A stretch of 64,000 nucleotides of DNA from an uncultured Oscillospiraceae bacterium. GTDB taxonomy: Bacteria > Bacillota > Clostridia > Oscillospirales > Oscillospiraceae. The notes beneath the pieces are model-generated. The model ran no database searches and was not told where the DNA came from. It saw only the letters and a list, made by a program, of their open reading frames with translations. Location of the stretch: the NCBI GenBank assembly GCA_934591815.1, contig CAKTPV010000001.1, positions 186,001-250,000 of the forward strand, written 5' to 3'. The translations under genes and the position numbers were made by a program. Positions 38,960 through 46,355 of the stretch are shown here, piece by piece. Position 1 is the stretch's first letter; each line of letters opens with the position of its first letter.

Positions 38960-40270
38960 TCACTTCAATCTATATCTCTTACCCGCGCCTCTGCCGATAA
39001 TTTCGATCAATCCATTTTCATTCATCTGACGGGCGAGCAGATAGGCTCTCGTCTTTTTGACGTTCAACAGTTCCTGCAGATCTTCGTCGGTCATTTCGCC
39101 GTACTCTGCCAGATAATCCATCACAGTTTTCATCTGGGGTGTGATGGCTGCAGTGGCTTTACCGGTTGTCGCCGGTGCATCTTCGCTTGCAGCACTGGCA
39201 GCATTCATATTCGGCAGTACGATTTTGAAAGCATTGGTCGTTGCCTCGATAGTGGGTTGTACAGGACAGTTTTCGTACAGCTTGAAAATACGTCGAATAC
39301 CTGTACCGTAACTTTCAATAAGACGCAGACGGTGAAATATCTCTGCCAGTTTCTTGTTCCTTGGCTGAGAAACGCCGATGCGAATATCCTCAGTAGAAAG
39401 GCCAGGGAGAAGTCCGCCAAGCGAAATAAACTCCATCTTTCTGTCATTCACATTGATGATGATGCTGCCGCTGAATCCGTAATCACGATGCACAAGGGCG
39501 TTGAGCAAAGCTTCACGAATAGCTTCTTCGGGGTAATCCTGCTTATCCGTGCGAACAACTCCTTTGATCGTGGAAACAGTCTTATTGCACAGAGCAAGAT
39601 AGTTTATCGCATCATCAAGCTGCTTGAACACGGAACCTCCGAACTCCTTGCTGTCACGGAACTCTGTGCAGAATTCATCTTTGAATACGGCAATTTTGGT
39701 CGTGTGATGGCATTGGTCTGAAAGCAGCAGAGCGAGGTTGGTGTAAATATCGTTCTGCGTGATGCCAAGCGCACGATATTTCTCGACGGAAAACTCCACA
39801 CCGTAGCGCTGGAATGCAGTTTTGGCAGCATCAAAGGTCAATTCCTGTTCCAAACTGCGGGAATCTTCGTAGGTATCTCCGTCTGATTCTTTTATCATCT
39901 GGCGAATCTGTTCAGGAGATGCCTGAACGCTGGATGTGCCCTGACGAACATAAACGCCGGTGGGCTTCATACCCTTGGACTTCAGATAGTATGGCTTATA
40001 GCTGCCTTCACCGACTTCAATCCGAATTACCTTATTATCCTGGAGGACATACCGCACGAACATGGTCACATCCGGTGCGATTGCATCACGAATGCCGTTG
40101 GTCAGACGGGTATAGGTTTCATCCACATTGTCAATGCCAATCTGGTTGCCTTTATCATCAATACCGAGATAGATCACGCCGCCGTCCGTATTTGCAAATG
40201 CGATGACCTCCTTATAAATGTCATCGATCATCTGAGATTTATATTCAATGCGCTCGCTTTCATATTGCAT
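38960..40270 (-). CDS. AlbA_2/Schlafen-type and HATPase_c_4 protein
   Basis: 436 residues. Residues about 1-120 form the AlbA_2 domain (ESERIEYKSQMIDDIYKEV, FANTDGGVIYLGIDD). The middle carries the ATP-binding HATPase_c_4 type (YPEEAIREALLNALVHRDYG, about 255-275, and IESYGTGIRRIF). The C-terminus is a winged helix (TDEDLQELLNVKKTRAYLLARQM). Such proteins act as DNA/RNA-binding ATP-dependent regulators. It is the first gene of the operon with the DUF262 gene. ATG 40270 follows GGAGGTG. Confidence 0.88.
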   Translation of the reverse strand: MQYESERIEYKSQMIDDIYKEVIAFANTDGGVIYLGIDDKGNQIGIDNVDETYTRLTNGIRDAIAPDVTMFVRYVLQDNKVIRIEVGEGSYKPYYLKSKGMKPTGVYVRQGTSSVQASPEQIRQMIKESDGDTYEDSRSLEQELTFDAAKTAFQRYGVEFSVEKYRALGITQNDIYTNLALLLSDQCHHTTKIAVFKDEFCTEFRDSKEFGGSVFKQLDDAINYLALCNKTVSTIKGVVRTDKQDYPEEAIREALLNALVHRDYGFSGSIIINVNDRKMEFISLGGLLPGLSTEDIRIGVSQPRNKKLAEIFHRLRLIESYGTGIRRIFKLYENCPVQPTIEATTNAFKIVLPNMNAASAASEDAPATTGKATAAITPQMKTVMDYLAEYGEMTDEDLQELLNVKKTRAYLLARQMNENGLIEIIGRGAGKRYRLK

Positions 40271-40395
40271 ATACAGCACCTCCATTGTAGCTTACTTATA
40301 TTATACTCATATTTTCATGATTTTCAACGGAGCGAAGTGAAAATTCACTTTTCATTCACTCCGAGCTGTGAAAATCACTTTAACACCGACTCGCC

Positions 40396-40441
40396 GCCCT
40401 TCCGCACTTGCATTTCTGCAAGAAACGCGGGAGGGCTTTTT
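40396..40441 (+). terminator. Hairpin with T6 in the divergent gap
   Basis: GCCCTTCCGC...GCGGGAGGGC with inner TTGC/GCAA pairing and T6. It lies upstream of the primase-like gene, so it may be an attenuator or close an unseen transcript. The 40271-40543 gap also holds several GTGAAAATCAC-type palindromic copies at 40334-40380. Confidence 0.65.
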
Positions 40442-40543
40442 TGATTTCTTGCAATACCTCCTGATTTTTTCGGTCTAAGGCTTTTTCTCCGTATATTCAG
40501 TTGACAAAGAAATTTGTCGGAAATATTGAAAGGAGAAATGCCT

Positions 40544-41365
40544 ATGACAATTTTTGAAGCCGTGAAAACAACGGTCGCGCCGAGAATGGCGGCAGAACAT
40601 TTCGGGCTGAGTGTCAGCCGAAACGGGATGGTCTGCTGTCCCTTTCATGATGACAGGCACCCGAGCATGAAGTTGTATGAGGATCATTACCATTGCTTCG
40701 GGTGTCAGGCGAACGGTGATGTGATTGCATTCACGCCGAAGCTGTTCAGCATCACACCGCTGGAAGCAGCGCAGAAGCTTGCCATTGACTTTGGCATCCG
40801 TGAAGACAGACCGTCCGTACTGGCGAAGTTAAAGATGTATACGACACAGGCTGAAAACGAAAAGCTTTGCTTTCGGGTGCTCAGCGAATTCTACCGCAGA
40901 CAGCTGATTCTGTCAGTTAAGAAAAAGCCGCTTGATTGCGAGGATGACCCCTTTCTCGCGGACAAGCTCTGCGGCGAGATCGAGGGGATCTTCCTCTGGT
41001 GTCTCGAAGGCCTGCGGCGCTTGCAGGCCAATAGCTTCCGCTTCACGGAAAGCTCGCAGACGAAGGCAAACCGCGAGGACGCGCGCCGCGAGGACGACAA
41101 TGTGCTGCTGTTCCTCCGCTCCGAGGGCTACATCCGCCTGAAGGCCGACAGCACCATCCCGTCCGCCGCGCTGTACGGCATCTATTGCCTGTGGTGCAGC
41201 GACAACGCCTACAAGCCGCGCTCCGCGCGGACGGTGAGGATGACGCTCAAAAGGCACGCCGACGAGTTCGGCCTGGAGCACGACAATCACATCCAGAATG
41301 CCCTCGGCAAGCGGGTCAACGGCTTCTGTGGCATCGAGGCGCTGGCCGCGCCGCCGGTTTTATGA
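40544..41365 (+). CDS. CHC2 zinc-finger primase-like replication protein
   Basis: 273 residues. The N-terminus (about 20-60) is the DnaG-type CHC2 zinc finger: CCPFHDDRHPSMKLYEDHYHCFGC. No Toprim or helicase domain follows. The C-terminus (about 180-270, DNVLLFLRSEGYIRL, NAYKPRSARTVRMTLKRHADEF) resembles the winged helix of phage-type primases. Composition becomes clearly GC-richer from about 40,900, so the two halves seem to have different origins. It is the first gene of the forward module leading to mobV. Start ATG follows AAAGGAG. Confidence 0.8.
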   Translation: MTIFEAVKTTVAPRMAAEHFGLSVSRNGMVCCPFHDDRHPSMKLYEDHYHCFGCQANGDVIAFTPKLFSITPLEAAQKLAIDFGIREDRPSVLAKLKMYTTQAENEKLCFRVLSEFYRRQLILSVKKKPLDCEDDPFLADKLCGEIEGIFLWCLEGLRRLQANSFRFTESSQTKANREDARREDDNVLLFLRSEGYIRLKADSTIPSAALYGIYCLWCSDNAYKPRSARTVRMTLKRHADEFGLEHDNHIQNALGKRVNGFCGIEALAAPPVL

Positions 41366-41463
41366 GCTCAGACACGAAATTCTCCATCCCATCCATCCCA
41401 AGCATCCCCAAAACCCCGGATGGATGGGATGGATGGGATAGATGTTTTCAAGTTCAGCTGTGA
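41362..41463 (+). CDS. Small repeat-encoded ORF, 33 codons
   Basis: Begins in ATGA overlap with the primase stop. The peptide has SIPSIPSIPKTPDGWDGWD, made by short DNA repeats ATCCATCCCA and GGATGGATGG that are mutually complementary and would form a long hairpin (about 41388-41443). It may be translated, or it may be only a structured spacer with coding-like frame. No function is recognised. Confidence 0.45.
   Translation: MSSDTKFSIPSIPSIPKTPDGWDGWDRCFQVQL
41388..41443. repeat. CCATCC / GGATGG inverted repeat tract
   Basis: CCATCCCATCCATCCCA on the left arm pairs with TGGATGGGATGGATGGGA on the right across AGCATCCCCAAAACCCC. It could be a replication, transfer or mRNA structure. Confidence 0.65.
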
Positions 41464-41627
41464 AGGAGGTCGTTGACCGGCTGGCTGACGAATACGATTG
41501 GAGCGACAGCGTCTCCAATCTGTCTGCAAAATTGCAAAGGGAGAGCATCCGCTATAAGGAGGTCGTGGAGTTGGCCGACGTGCTGGACTGCGACATCGTG
41601 TGGGTGAAGCGAGGGGAACGCCGATGA
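41442..41627 (+). CDS. Small Cro/CI-like HTH protein, 61 aa
   Basis: The protein (residues 20-58: SDSVSNLSAKLQRESIRYKE and VVELADVLDCDIVWVKRG) has the spacing of a short Cro-type HTH with a terminal beta-strand. Its stop overlaps the mobV start as ATGA. It may regulate the replication/mobilization genes. It starts inside the previous small frame. Assignment is moderate. Confidence 0.6.
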   Translation: MFSSSAVKEVVDRLADEYDWSDSVSNLSAKLQRESIRYKEVVELADVLDCDIVWVKRGERR

Positions 41628-42583
41628 AAGCACAGTACGCCATTCTCCGCTTTGCCAAGTACAAGGGGCCGGAGATTTCGGGTATTGAGGCGCACAATGA
41701 GCGCACCAAAGAAAAATATGCCAGCAATCTCGACGTGGACACGTCCCGCAGTCACCTGAATTTCCATCTGGTGACGCCCCAACGCAAGCATCGCGCCGAG
41801 GCGGAAAAGCAGATCGCGGAGGTTGGCTGCCGCACGCGGTCAGACAGCGTGCGCGTGGTGGAGGCGCTGGTGACGGCCAGCCCGGAATTCTTCAAGGGCA
41901 AGAAAAAGGCGGAGGTCAAAGACTATTTCACCGAGGCGCTGGCGTTCATCGAAAAATATCAGGCCAAGGGCACGATCATATCTGCCGTGGTGCATATGGA
42001 CGAGAAAACGCCCCATATGCACCTTTGCTTTGTCCCGCTGACAGCGGACAAGCGGCTCTCCGCCAAGGAAATCGTCGGCAACAAGAAAAAACTGACATGG
42101 TGGCAGGGTGAATTTTGGAAGCACATGGTCGGGAAATATCCCGATCTGGAACGTGGCGAGAGTGCCAGTGAGACCGGACGCACTCACATCCCGCCGAGGC
42201 TGTTCAAGGAGGCCGTGCACCTGAACCGAATGAAGGATCAGATCATGGCGATTCTGAATGACAGCAATCCCTTCAATAAAAAGTCCAAGGCAGAGGAATT
42301 GGAAACGCTACTGGACAAGTACGTTCCCGGTGTAGAGGCCATGAGGACAAAGCTGAAAAAGTATGACAAGGCCTACAAGGCACTGACCGCCGAAAATGCG
42401 GAACTGGAAAAGGAACTCAACTCTGCATCCCGTGAGAGCATTCAGAAAAAACTGGAGATTCAGCGCAAGCTTTCCGAGCTGGATGAGCTTCGCCGCACCG
42501 CGGATGCCATCCCCCATGAGGTTATCCGTGCTTACACAGCACAGAAATGCATGCATCACGGTCGAATGAATCAGGAAATCTGA
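41624..42583 (+). CDS. mobV: MobV-family relaxase (Pre/MobM type)
   Basis: 319 residues. Motif I is IEAHNERTKEKYASN with the SRSHLNFHLV tail; motif III is VVHMDEKTPHMHL (H-x-D-E...P-H-x-H), the metal-binding triad of MobV relaxases. A coiled-coil C-terminus follows (about 240-300). It nicks oriT and pilots DNA through a host helper transfer system. The ATG 41624 overlaps the upstream stop. The oriT-like site lies 6.2 kb away at 35365, unusually distant. Confidence 0.9.
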   Translation: MKAQYAILRFAKYKGPEISGIEAHNERTKEKYASNLDVDTSRSHLNFHLVTPQRKHRAEAEKQIAEVGCRTRSDSVRVVEALVTASPEFFKGKKKAEVKDYFTEALAFIEKYQAKGTIISAVVHMDEKTPHMHLCFVPLTADKRLSAKEIVGNKKKLTWWQGEFWKHMVGKYPDLERGESASETGRTHIPPRLFKEAVHLNRMKDQIMAILNDSNPFNKKSKAEELETLLDKYVPGVEAMRTKLKKYDKAYKALTAENAELEKELNSASRESIQKKLEIQRKLSELDELRRTADAIPHEVIRAYTAQKCMHHGRMNQEI

Positions 42584-42614
42584 GGCAATAATAAACACGA
42601 AACGGAGGAATTCT

Positions 42615-42794
42615 ATGGCAGAAATCAAGGAAATGAAGCCGGGCATGACTGAACAGAAAAAGCAGGCTGTCATCGAACAGCTCTGGCTGACTTATTACAA
42701 TGATACGCTATTTGCAAAGGGACTGATCACGGAAGAACAGCGCAATAAGATGCGTTTGATGATCAAGAGCCGTACTGCTGCAAAGACGCGATAA
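42615..42794 (+). CDS. Small element protein, 59 aa
   Basis: ATG at 42615 follows CGGAGG. The peptide begins MAEIKEMKPGMTEQ, is basic and helical, and contains YYNDTLFAKGLITEEQRNKM, a SHOCT-like pattern often seen at ends of short transmembrane or scaffold proteins. It lies between mobV and the recombinase gene and ends before a terminator. This position would fit a recombination directionality factor or mobilization accessory, but nothing in the sequence demonstrates either. Confidence 0.65.
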   Translation: MAEIKEMKPGMTEQKKQAVIEQLWLTYYNDTLFAKGLITEEQRNKMRLMIKSRTAAKTR

Positions 42795-42802
42795 GATAAA
42801 TA

Positions 42803-42845
42803 GGGCGGCAATTGTGAGATACGGTTGCCGCCCAAACTTTTTTTG
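42803..42845 (+). terminator. Terminator of the mobilization module
   Basis: GGGCGGCAA / TTGCCGCCC stem (42803-42834) with AAACTTTTTTT. Confidence 0.87.
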
Positions 42846-42847
42846 AC

Positions 42848-42921
42848 AACTTTTCAGATCATCTTGAAAAGTTCGTTTATTTGCGATATAATATTTGTAG
42901 ATGATGATACAGCGAACTTTT
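42848..42921. promoter_or_regulatory. AACTTTT operator-like repeats at the recombinase promoter
   Basis: AACTTTTCA (42848-42856) and its complement TGAAAAGTT (42865-42873) cover the -35 box. CGAACTTTT (42913-42921) lies near the RBS and pairs with AAAAGTTCG (42867-42875). This is consistent with repression or feedback control of the recombinase. Confidence 0.55.
42864..42892 (+). promoter_or_regulatory. Promoter of the recombinase gene
   Basis: TTGAAA (42864-42869), 17-bp spacer, TATAAT (42887-42892). Confidence 0.85.
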
Positions 42922-42935
42922 AGAAAGGAACCATT

Positions 42936-44621
42936 ATGGATATACATTCTGTCAGACAACAGCTGCGGATGAAAAGCATCTACGATATTCCGCTTCGGGT
43001 AACCTACTATGCCCGTGTTTCTTCGGAATCGGATGAACAGCTGAACTCTCTGGGCAACCAGATCAGTTATTACGAGGATTTCATCAGGAAGAACGCTGCG
43101 TGGACATTCGTGCCGGGATATATTGACGAGGGGCTGTCCGGTATCTCCACCAAGCGCCGTGAGAATTTCAATCGCATGGTAGACGATGCCGAGACCGGTA
43201 AATTTGATCTTGTCATCACGAAGGAAATCTCACGCTTTGCCCGTAATACGCTGGACTCCATCCAGTATACCAGACAGCTGCTGAATGCGGGAGTAGGTGT
43301 CTTTTTCCAGAACGACAACATCAACACCTTCGACGAGGACTCGGAACTTCGTCTGTCCATCATGTCCTCCATCGCACAGGATGAACTCCGCAAGCTGTCC
43401 TCCCGTGTGAAATTTGGGCATCAGCAGGCCATCAAGCAGAATGTAGTGCTGGGCAACAGCCGCATCTTTGGATATATCAAAAATGATGGCCGTTTGGTTA
43501 TAGATGAAGATCAGGCTGTGATGGTTCGGCAGCTGTTTGAACTGTATGCCACCGACGAATACTCCATGAAACAGCTTGAAATCCTGTTCTGGGAAAAGGG
43601 GTACCGCAACCACAACGGCAAGAAAATAGCCCACTCCACCATGTCGGGCATGATCTCCAATCCCAAGTACAAAGGCTATTACGTGGGCAATAAGGTCAAA
43701 GTAGTGGATATGTTCACCAAAAAGCAGAAATTCCTCCCGCCGGAGGAATGGGTCATGTTCAAGGATGAAACCGGTGAAATCGTACCGGCTATCGTTTCCG
43801 AAGAACTGTGGGAACAGGCTAATGCCGTACTTCGCAGGAGAAGCGAGGATGTGAAGAACCGTCAGGGTGTCTGCAACCACGCCAACCTCCTGACCGGCAA
43901 ACTATTCTGTACCCATTGCGGTACACCTTATTACCGCCGTGACTCCGTGGACCGGCAGGGTAACAAAAATTCCAAGTGGGTCTGCTCCGGGAAAATTAAC
44001 AACGGTAAAGACAGCTGTGATTCCATCCCCATTTATGAAAAAGAACTGATTCCGCTGCTCTTTGAGGTGTTCCGTGATACAAAGGAAGCCTCCGCTGCTA
44101 TGCTGGAAGAATACGAGCGGATGTACCGTTCCATGACCAGCGACAGCAATATTGAGAAGAAAATCGAATCAGCACAGGCAACCATTGAGCTGACTCTGAA
44201 AAAGAAAAGCAAGCTGCTGGAATTAGTTGCGCTGGATAGTATCACTCCCGCTGATTTTAAGTCCATGACGGCACAGTGCAACGCCGACATCAAAGCCGCC
44301 GAACGGGAGCTTGCCGAGCTGCGGGAACAGCAGGAATCCAGTGAGGAGTTCCGCAGCAATATGGAGCGTATCCGCAAGGTGCTTCGTGATGCCGAACGTG
44401 ACTGTCAGAGCGGCAAGATCACCAAGGAGTTTGTCGATACCTTTATTGATAAAATCTTCGCTACGCCGGAGGGTAACGGTACCATGCGGCTGGACATCAA
44501 GATTTTCACCGGTGAAAGCTGTGAAAAGTATCTTGAAAAGCTCAAAAGGCGGTCAAATCCCGTAGGTCGTACGGGTCACACGTTCAAGAAGATGATCGAG
44601 TCCTACGAGAAGAACCTGTAA
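42936..44621 (+). CDS. Large serine recombinase (site-specific integrase/excisionase)
   Basis: 561 residues as integrated. The resolvase domain holds the catalytic serine in YYARVSSESDEQ (Ser about 29) with ITKEISRFARNTLD. A recombinase domain follows (GYIKNDGRLVIDEDQAVM, about 180-290), then the zinc ribbon (KLFCTHCGTPYYRRDS...WVCSGK...DSC, about 325-370), coiled coil (about 400-490) and C-terminal DNA-binding part. The last 13 codons (TFKKMIESYEKNL) come from the host SASP gene across attR. In the circle it would end instead with the 30-residue tail now fused to SASP (total 583). It should catalyse attP x attB integration. Confidence 0.95.
   Translation: MDIHSVRQQLRMKSIYDIPLRVTYYARVSSESDEQLNSLGNQISYYEDFIRKNAAWTFVPGYIDEGLSGISTKRRENFNRMVDDAETGKFDLVITKEISRFARNTLDSIQYTRQLLNAGVGVFFQNDNINTFDEDSELRLSIMSSIAQDELRKLSSRVKFGHQQAIKQNVVLGNSRIFGYIKNDGRLVIDEDQAVMVRQLFELYATDEYSMKQLEILFWEKGYRNHNGKKIAHSTMSGMISNPKYKGYYVGNKVKVVDMFTKKQKFLPPEEWVMFKDETGEIVPAIVSEELWEQANAVLRRRSEDVKNRQGVCNHANLLTGKLFCTHCGTPYYRRDSVDRQGNKNSKWVCSGKINNGKDSCDSIPIYEKELIPLLFEVFRDTKEASAAMLEEYERMYRSMTSDSNIEKKIESAQATIELTLKKKSKLLELVALDSITPADFKSMTAQCNADIKAAERELAELREQQESSEEFRSNMERIRKVLRDAERDCQSGKITKEFVDTFIDKIFATPEGNGTMRLDIKIFTGESCEKYLEKLKRRSNPVGRTGHTFKKMIESYEKNL
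44567..44575 (+). repeat. attP left half-site
   Basis: TCGTACGGG. Its counterpart in the left interior, 29080-29088, reads TCGTATGGG on the reverse strand. The two are 22 bp apart in the joined attP, as imperfect inverted repeats around the crossover. Confidence 0.45.
44584..44596. other. attR core
   Basis: TCAAGAAGATGAT, identical to 29066-29078. Both lie in the same SASP reading frame. Confidence 0.88.
44597..44621 (+). pseudogene. 3' end of the interrupted SASP gene
   Basis: Encodes IESYEKNL plus stop, the standard SASP ending, fused in frame to the recombinase. The terminator of the SASP gene follows at 44635. Confidence 0.88.
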
Positions 44622-44634
44622 CTTCTCCCGCGGA

Positions 44635-44669
44635 GGAGCGCCCTGCCTGTCGGCTGGGCGCTCCTTTTT
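44635..44669 (+). terminator. Terminator of the original SASP gene, now used by the recombinase
   Basis: GGAGCGCCC / GGGCGCTCC stem and T5. Confidence 0.9.
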
Positions 44670-44804
44670 ATCTATCAGTCATACTTACATCCATTATAAC
44701 GCTCCATAGCTTTACTTTTCACGTTAATTATCCTACTATATGGATACAACAGCAAGACACCTCAACACACTGAATAAAAATTCATCTTCAAGGAGGAAAC
44801 TATC

Positions 44805-45026
44805 ATGAAGAACATCAATACCTACATCCTGATCGTCATCGTCTCTCTGGTCATGGTCGTCGCCACCGCTTTCCTGATGACCGCCGCCGACGAACCCGTC
44901 CGCCAGGCCGGTATGTACCTGCCCATCATCTTCGGTGCCGTAGCTACCTGGGCTGCCGCCAAGGCCAGCTTCCTGGAGATGGACTACGAGGATCGCAAGG
45001 CGCAGCGCAGCGCCCGCACCGCCTGA
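44805..45026 (+). CDS. Small two-helix membrane protein, 73 aa
   Basis: MKNINTYILIVIVSLVMVVA begins the first membrane helix (about 5-28). A second helix lies at about 40-60 (MYLPIIFGAVATWAAAKA). The tail is charged. AAGGAGG precedes the ATG. It sits just beyond attR. No family is recognised. The composition matches the host rather than the element. Confidence 0.75.
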   Translation: MKNINTYILIVIVSLVMVVATAFLMTAADEPVRQAGMYLPIIFGAVATWAAAKASFLEMDYEDRKAQRSARTA

Positions 45027-45067
45027 CACCCAGAGATCTACTCCACCTCCAAACCTTTTTCTCTCTC

Positions 45068-45108
45068 AAAGAGGAAGACCCCGCTCCTTCGGCGGGGTCT
45101 TCCTCTTT
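45068..45108. terminator. Bidirectional terminator
   Basis: AGAGGAAGACCCCGC and complement around TCCTTC, with AAA and TTT flanks, between convergent genes. Confidence 0.92.
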
Positions 45109-45128
45109 GCATGCGCTCTGCAAGGCCC

Positions 45129-45566
45129 TTACAGCCGCCCCAGCAGCAGATACGCCCCCGCCAGCAGCAGCAAGGGCTCCGTCTCCCAACAGCCCCACGC
45201 CGCAGGCAGCGGGATATCCTGCGGCTCGATGAGCGTATCATCCAGCGCCGTCAGCTGCCGCTGGACGCACAGCACCCGCCGCTGTGCCAGACTGGACAGC
45301 GTCAGGCTGCTCCGGGGCGACAAGCCGCAGGATACCACCTGACAGGCGCGCAGCGGCTCCTGCCACGCATCCTGCGGAAGCAGCAGCGTCCGGCACAGCG
45401 GTATCCGGCCCTGACCGGACAGGCGCCGCGCCCCCTCCCGATCCAGCACCAGCAGCTCCCAGCACCGCTGCCGCACCGCGCTGCCGTCTTCGATTTTTTC
45501 CAGCTCCGGCGGCAGTGCCCGCTGCCACACCGCGCCGCTGCCGCGATAAAAACCGCACGCCGCCAT
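45129..45566 (-). CDS. Hypothetical protein, 145 aa
   Basis: ATG 45566 follows GGGAGGTG. The product starts MAACGFYRGSGAVWQRALPP; it has beta-rich alternation and Leu-rich C-terminus ending in LLLLAGAYLLLGRL. It has no signal peptide and no membrane-helix length segment except the end. Nothing is recognised. The divergent neighbour at 45687 starts 121 bp away. Confident as a gene by RBS and stop context only. Confidence 0.6.
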   Translation of the reverse strand: MAACGFYRGSGAVWQRALPPELEKIEDGSAVRQRCWELLVLDREGARRLSGQGRIPLCRTLLLPQDAWQEPLRACQVVSCGLSPRSSLTLSSLAQRRVLCVQRQLTALDDTLIEPQDIPLPAAWGCWETEPLLLLAGAYLLLGRL

Positions 45567-45686
45567 AGGCTTCACCTCCCATTTAGTCTGCCATGGCGGG
45601 AAAAACTTATTCCGCGATTTTTTTGCTGTGCTTTTTCTCCAAGTTGTGCTATACTGGGGATACGATTCTTCAAAGGAGGCCGTTCC

Positions 45687-46247
45687 ATGCAATTCCGCGC
45701 CCATCTTCATACCGTGACCCGGCACCGCCGGCTGGTCCGCCACTACTGCCTGAAGCTGGGTCTCGTATGGCAGGGTCTGACCCACGACCTGTCCAAATTC
45801 AGCCCCGTTGAATTCTGGCGGGGCTGCAAATACTATCAGGGCTGGCGCAGTCCCAACGATCAGGAGCGTCTGGAAAACGGAGTCAGTCTGGCGTGGCTCC
45901 ACCACAAGGGCCGTAACCGCCACCACTTTGAATACTGGATCGACTACTGCCGCCGGGAGGATGGCACCATCTACATAGGCGGCTGCAAAATGCCGAAGAA
46001 ATATGTGGCGGAGATGTTCTGTGACCGCATCGCCGCCTGCCGCGTCTATCAGGGCGGCCAGTACACCGATGCCTCGCCCTACGACTACTACCAGCGCTCC
46101 AAGGATCTCAGCCGCACCGACGCCAGCCACTTCATGCACGCGGATACGGCGGCGCTGCTGGACCGCTGGCTCCTGCTGCTGAAGGAGCAGGGCGAGGACG
46201 CCGCTTTCGCCCAGATCCGCGACGAGCTGCGGCGCTGCGGCGATTGA
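45687..46247 (+). CDS. DUF5662-like protein, 186 aa
   Basis: The ATG follows AAAGGAGG. The sequence has HLHTVTRHRRLVRHYC near the start, THDLSKFSPVEF (about 33-44), and AWLHHKGRNRHHFEYWIDY. The repeated His/Asp residues in helical context recall metal-dependent phosphohydrolases (HD-like) without a proper HD motif set. The family (DUF5662) is common in clostridial and phage genomes; function unknown. Confidence 0.8.
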   Translation: MQFRAHLHTVTRHRRLVRHYCLKLGLVWQGLTHDLSKFSPVEFWRGCKYYQGWRSPNDQERLENGVSLAWLHHKGRNRHHFEYWIDYCRREDGTIYIGGCKMPKKYVAEMFCDRIAACRVYQGGQYTDASPYDYYQRSKDLSRTDASHFMHADTAALLDRWLLLLKEQGEDAAFAQIRDELRRCGD

Positions 46248-46291
46248 CGCACTTCGTTAATAAGAAAACGAGATATTTCCATATGTTTTCC

Positions 46292-46320
46292 TTGCTTTTC
46301 CCCATTATTTGATATATACT
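46292..46320 (+). promoter_or_regulatory. Promoter of the radical SAM gene
   Basis: TTGCTT (46292-46297), 17-bp spacer, TATACT (46315-46320). Confidence 0.7.
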
Positions 46321-46355
46321 ATTGCGGTACATTTACATGAGAGGTTATCAACAAC

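Larger units (their letters stand above)
29066..44596. mobile_element. 15.5 kb integrative mobilizable element inside a SASP gene
   Basis: Bounded by a 13-bp direct repeat, visibly AT-richer than both flanks. It encodes its own large serine recombinase at the right end, a MobV relaxase, a primase-like protein, an oriT-like nick sequence, regulators and cas genes. No conjugation machinery is seen, so transfer would need a helper. Excision distance is 15,518 bp. It may also function as a sporulation-gene intervening element. Confidence 0.9.

Noticed and set aside
44697..44804. Second recombination site or element remnant right of attR
   Set aside because: AT-rich but without repeats of either junction; it looks like the promoter region of the small membrane protein.
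45111..45686. N-terminal extension of the DUF5662 gene
   Set aside because: Upstream codons overlap the divergent gene antisense; AAAGGAGG precedes the internal ATG at 45687.
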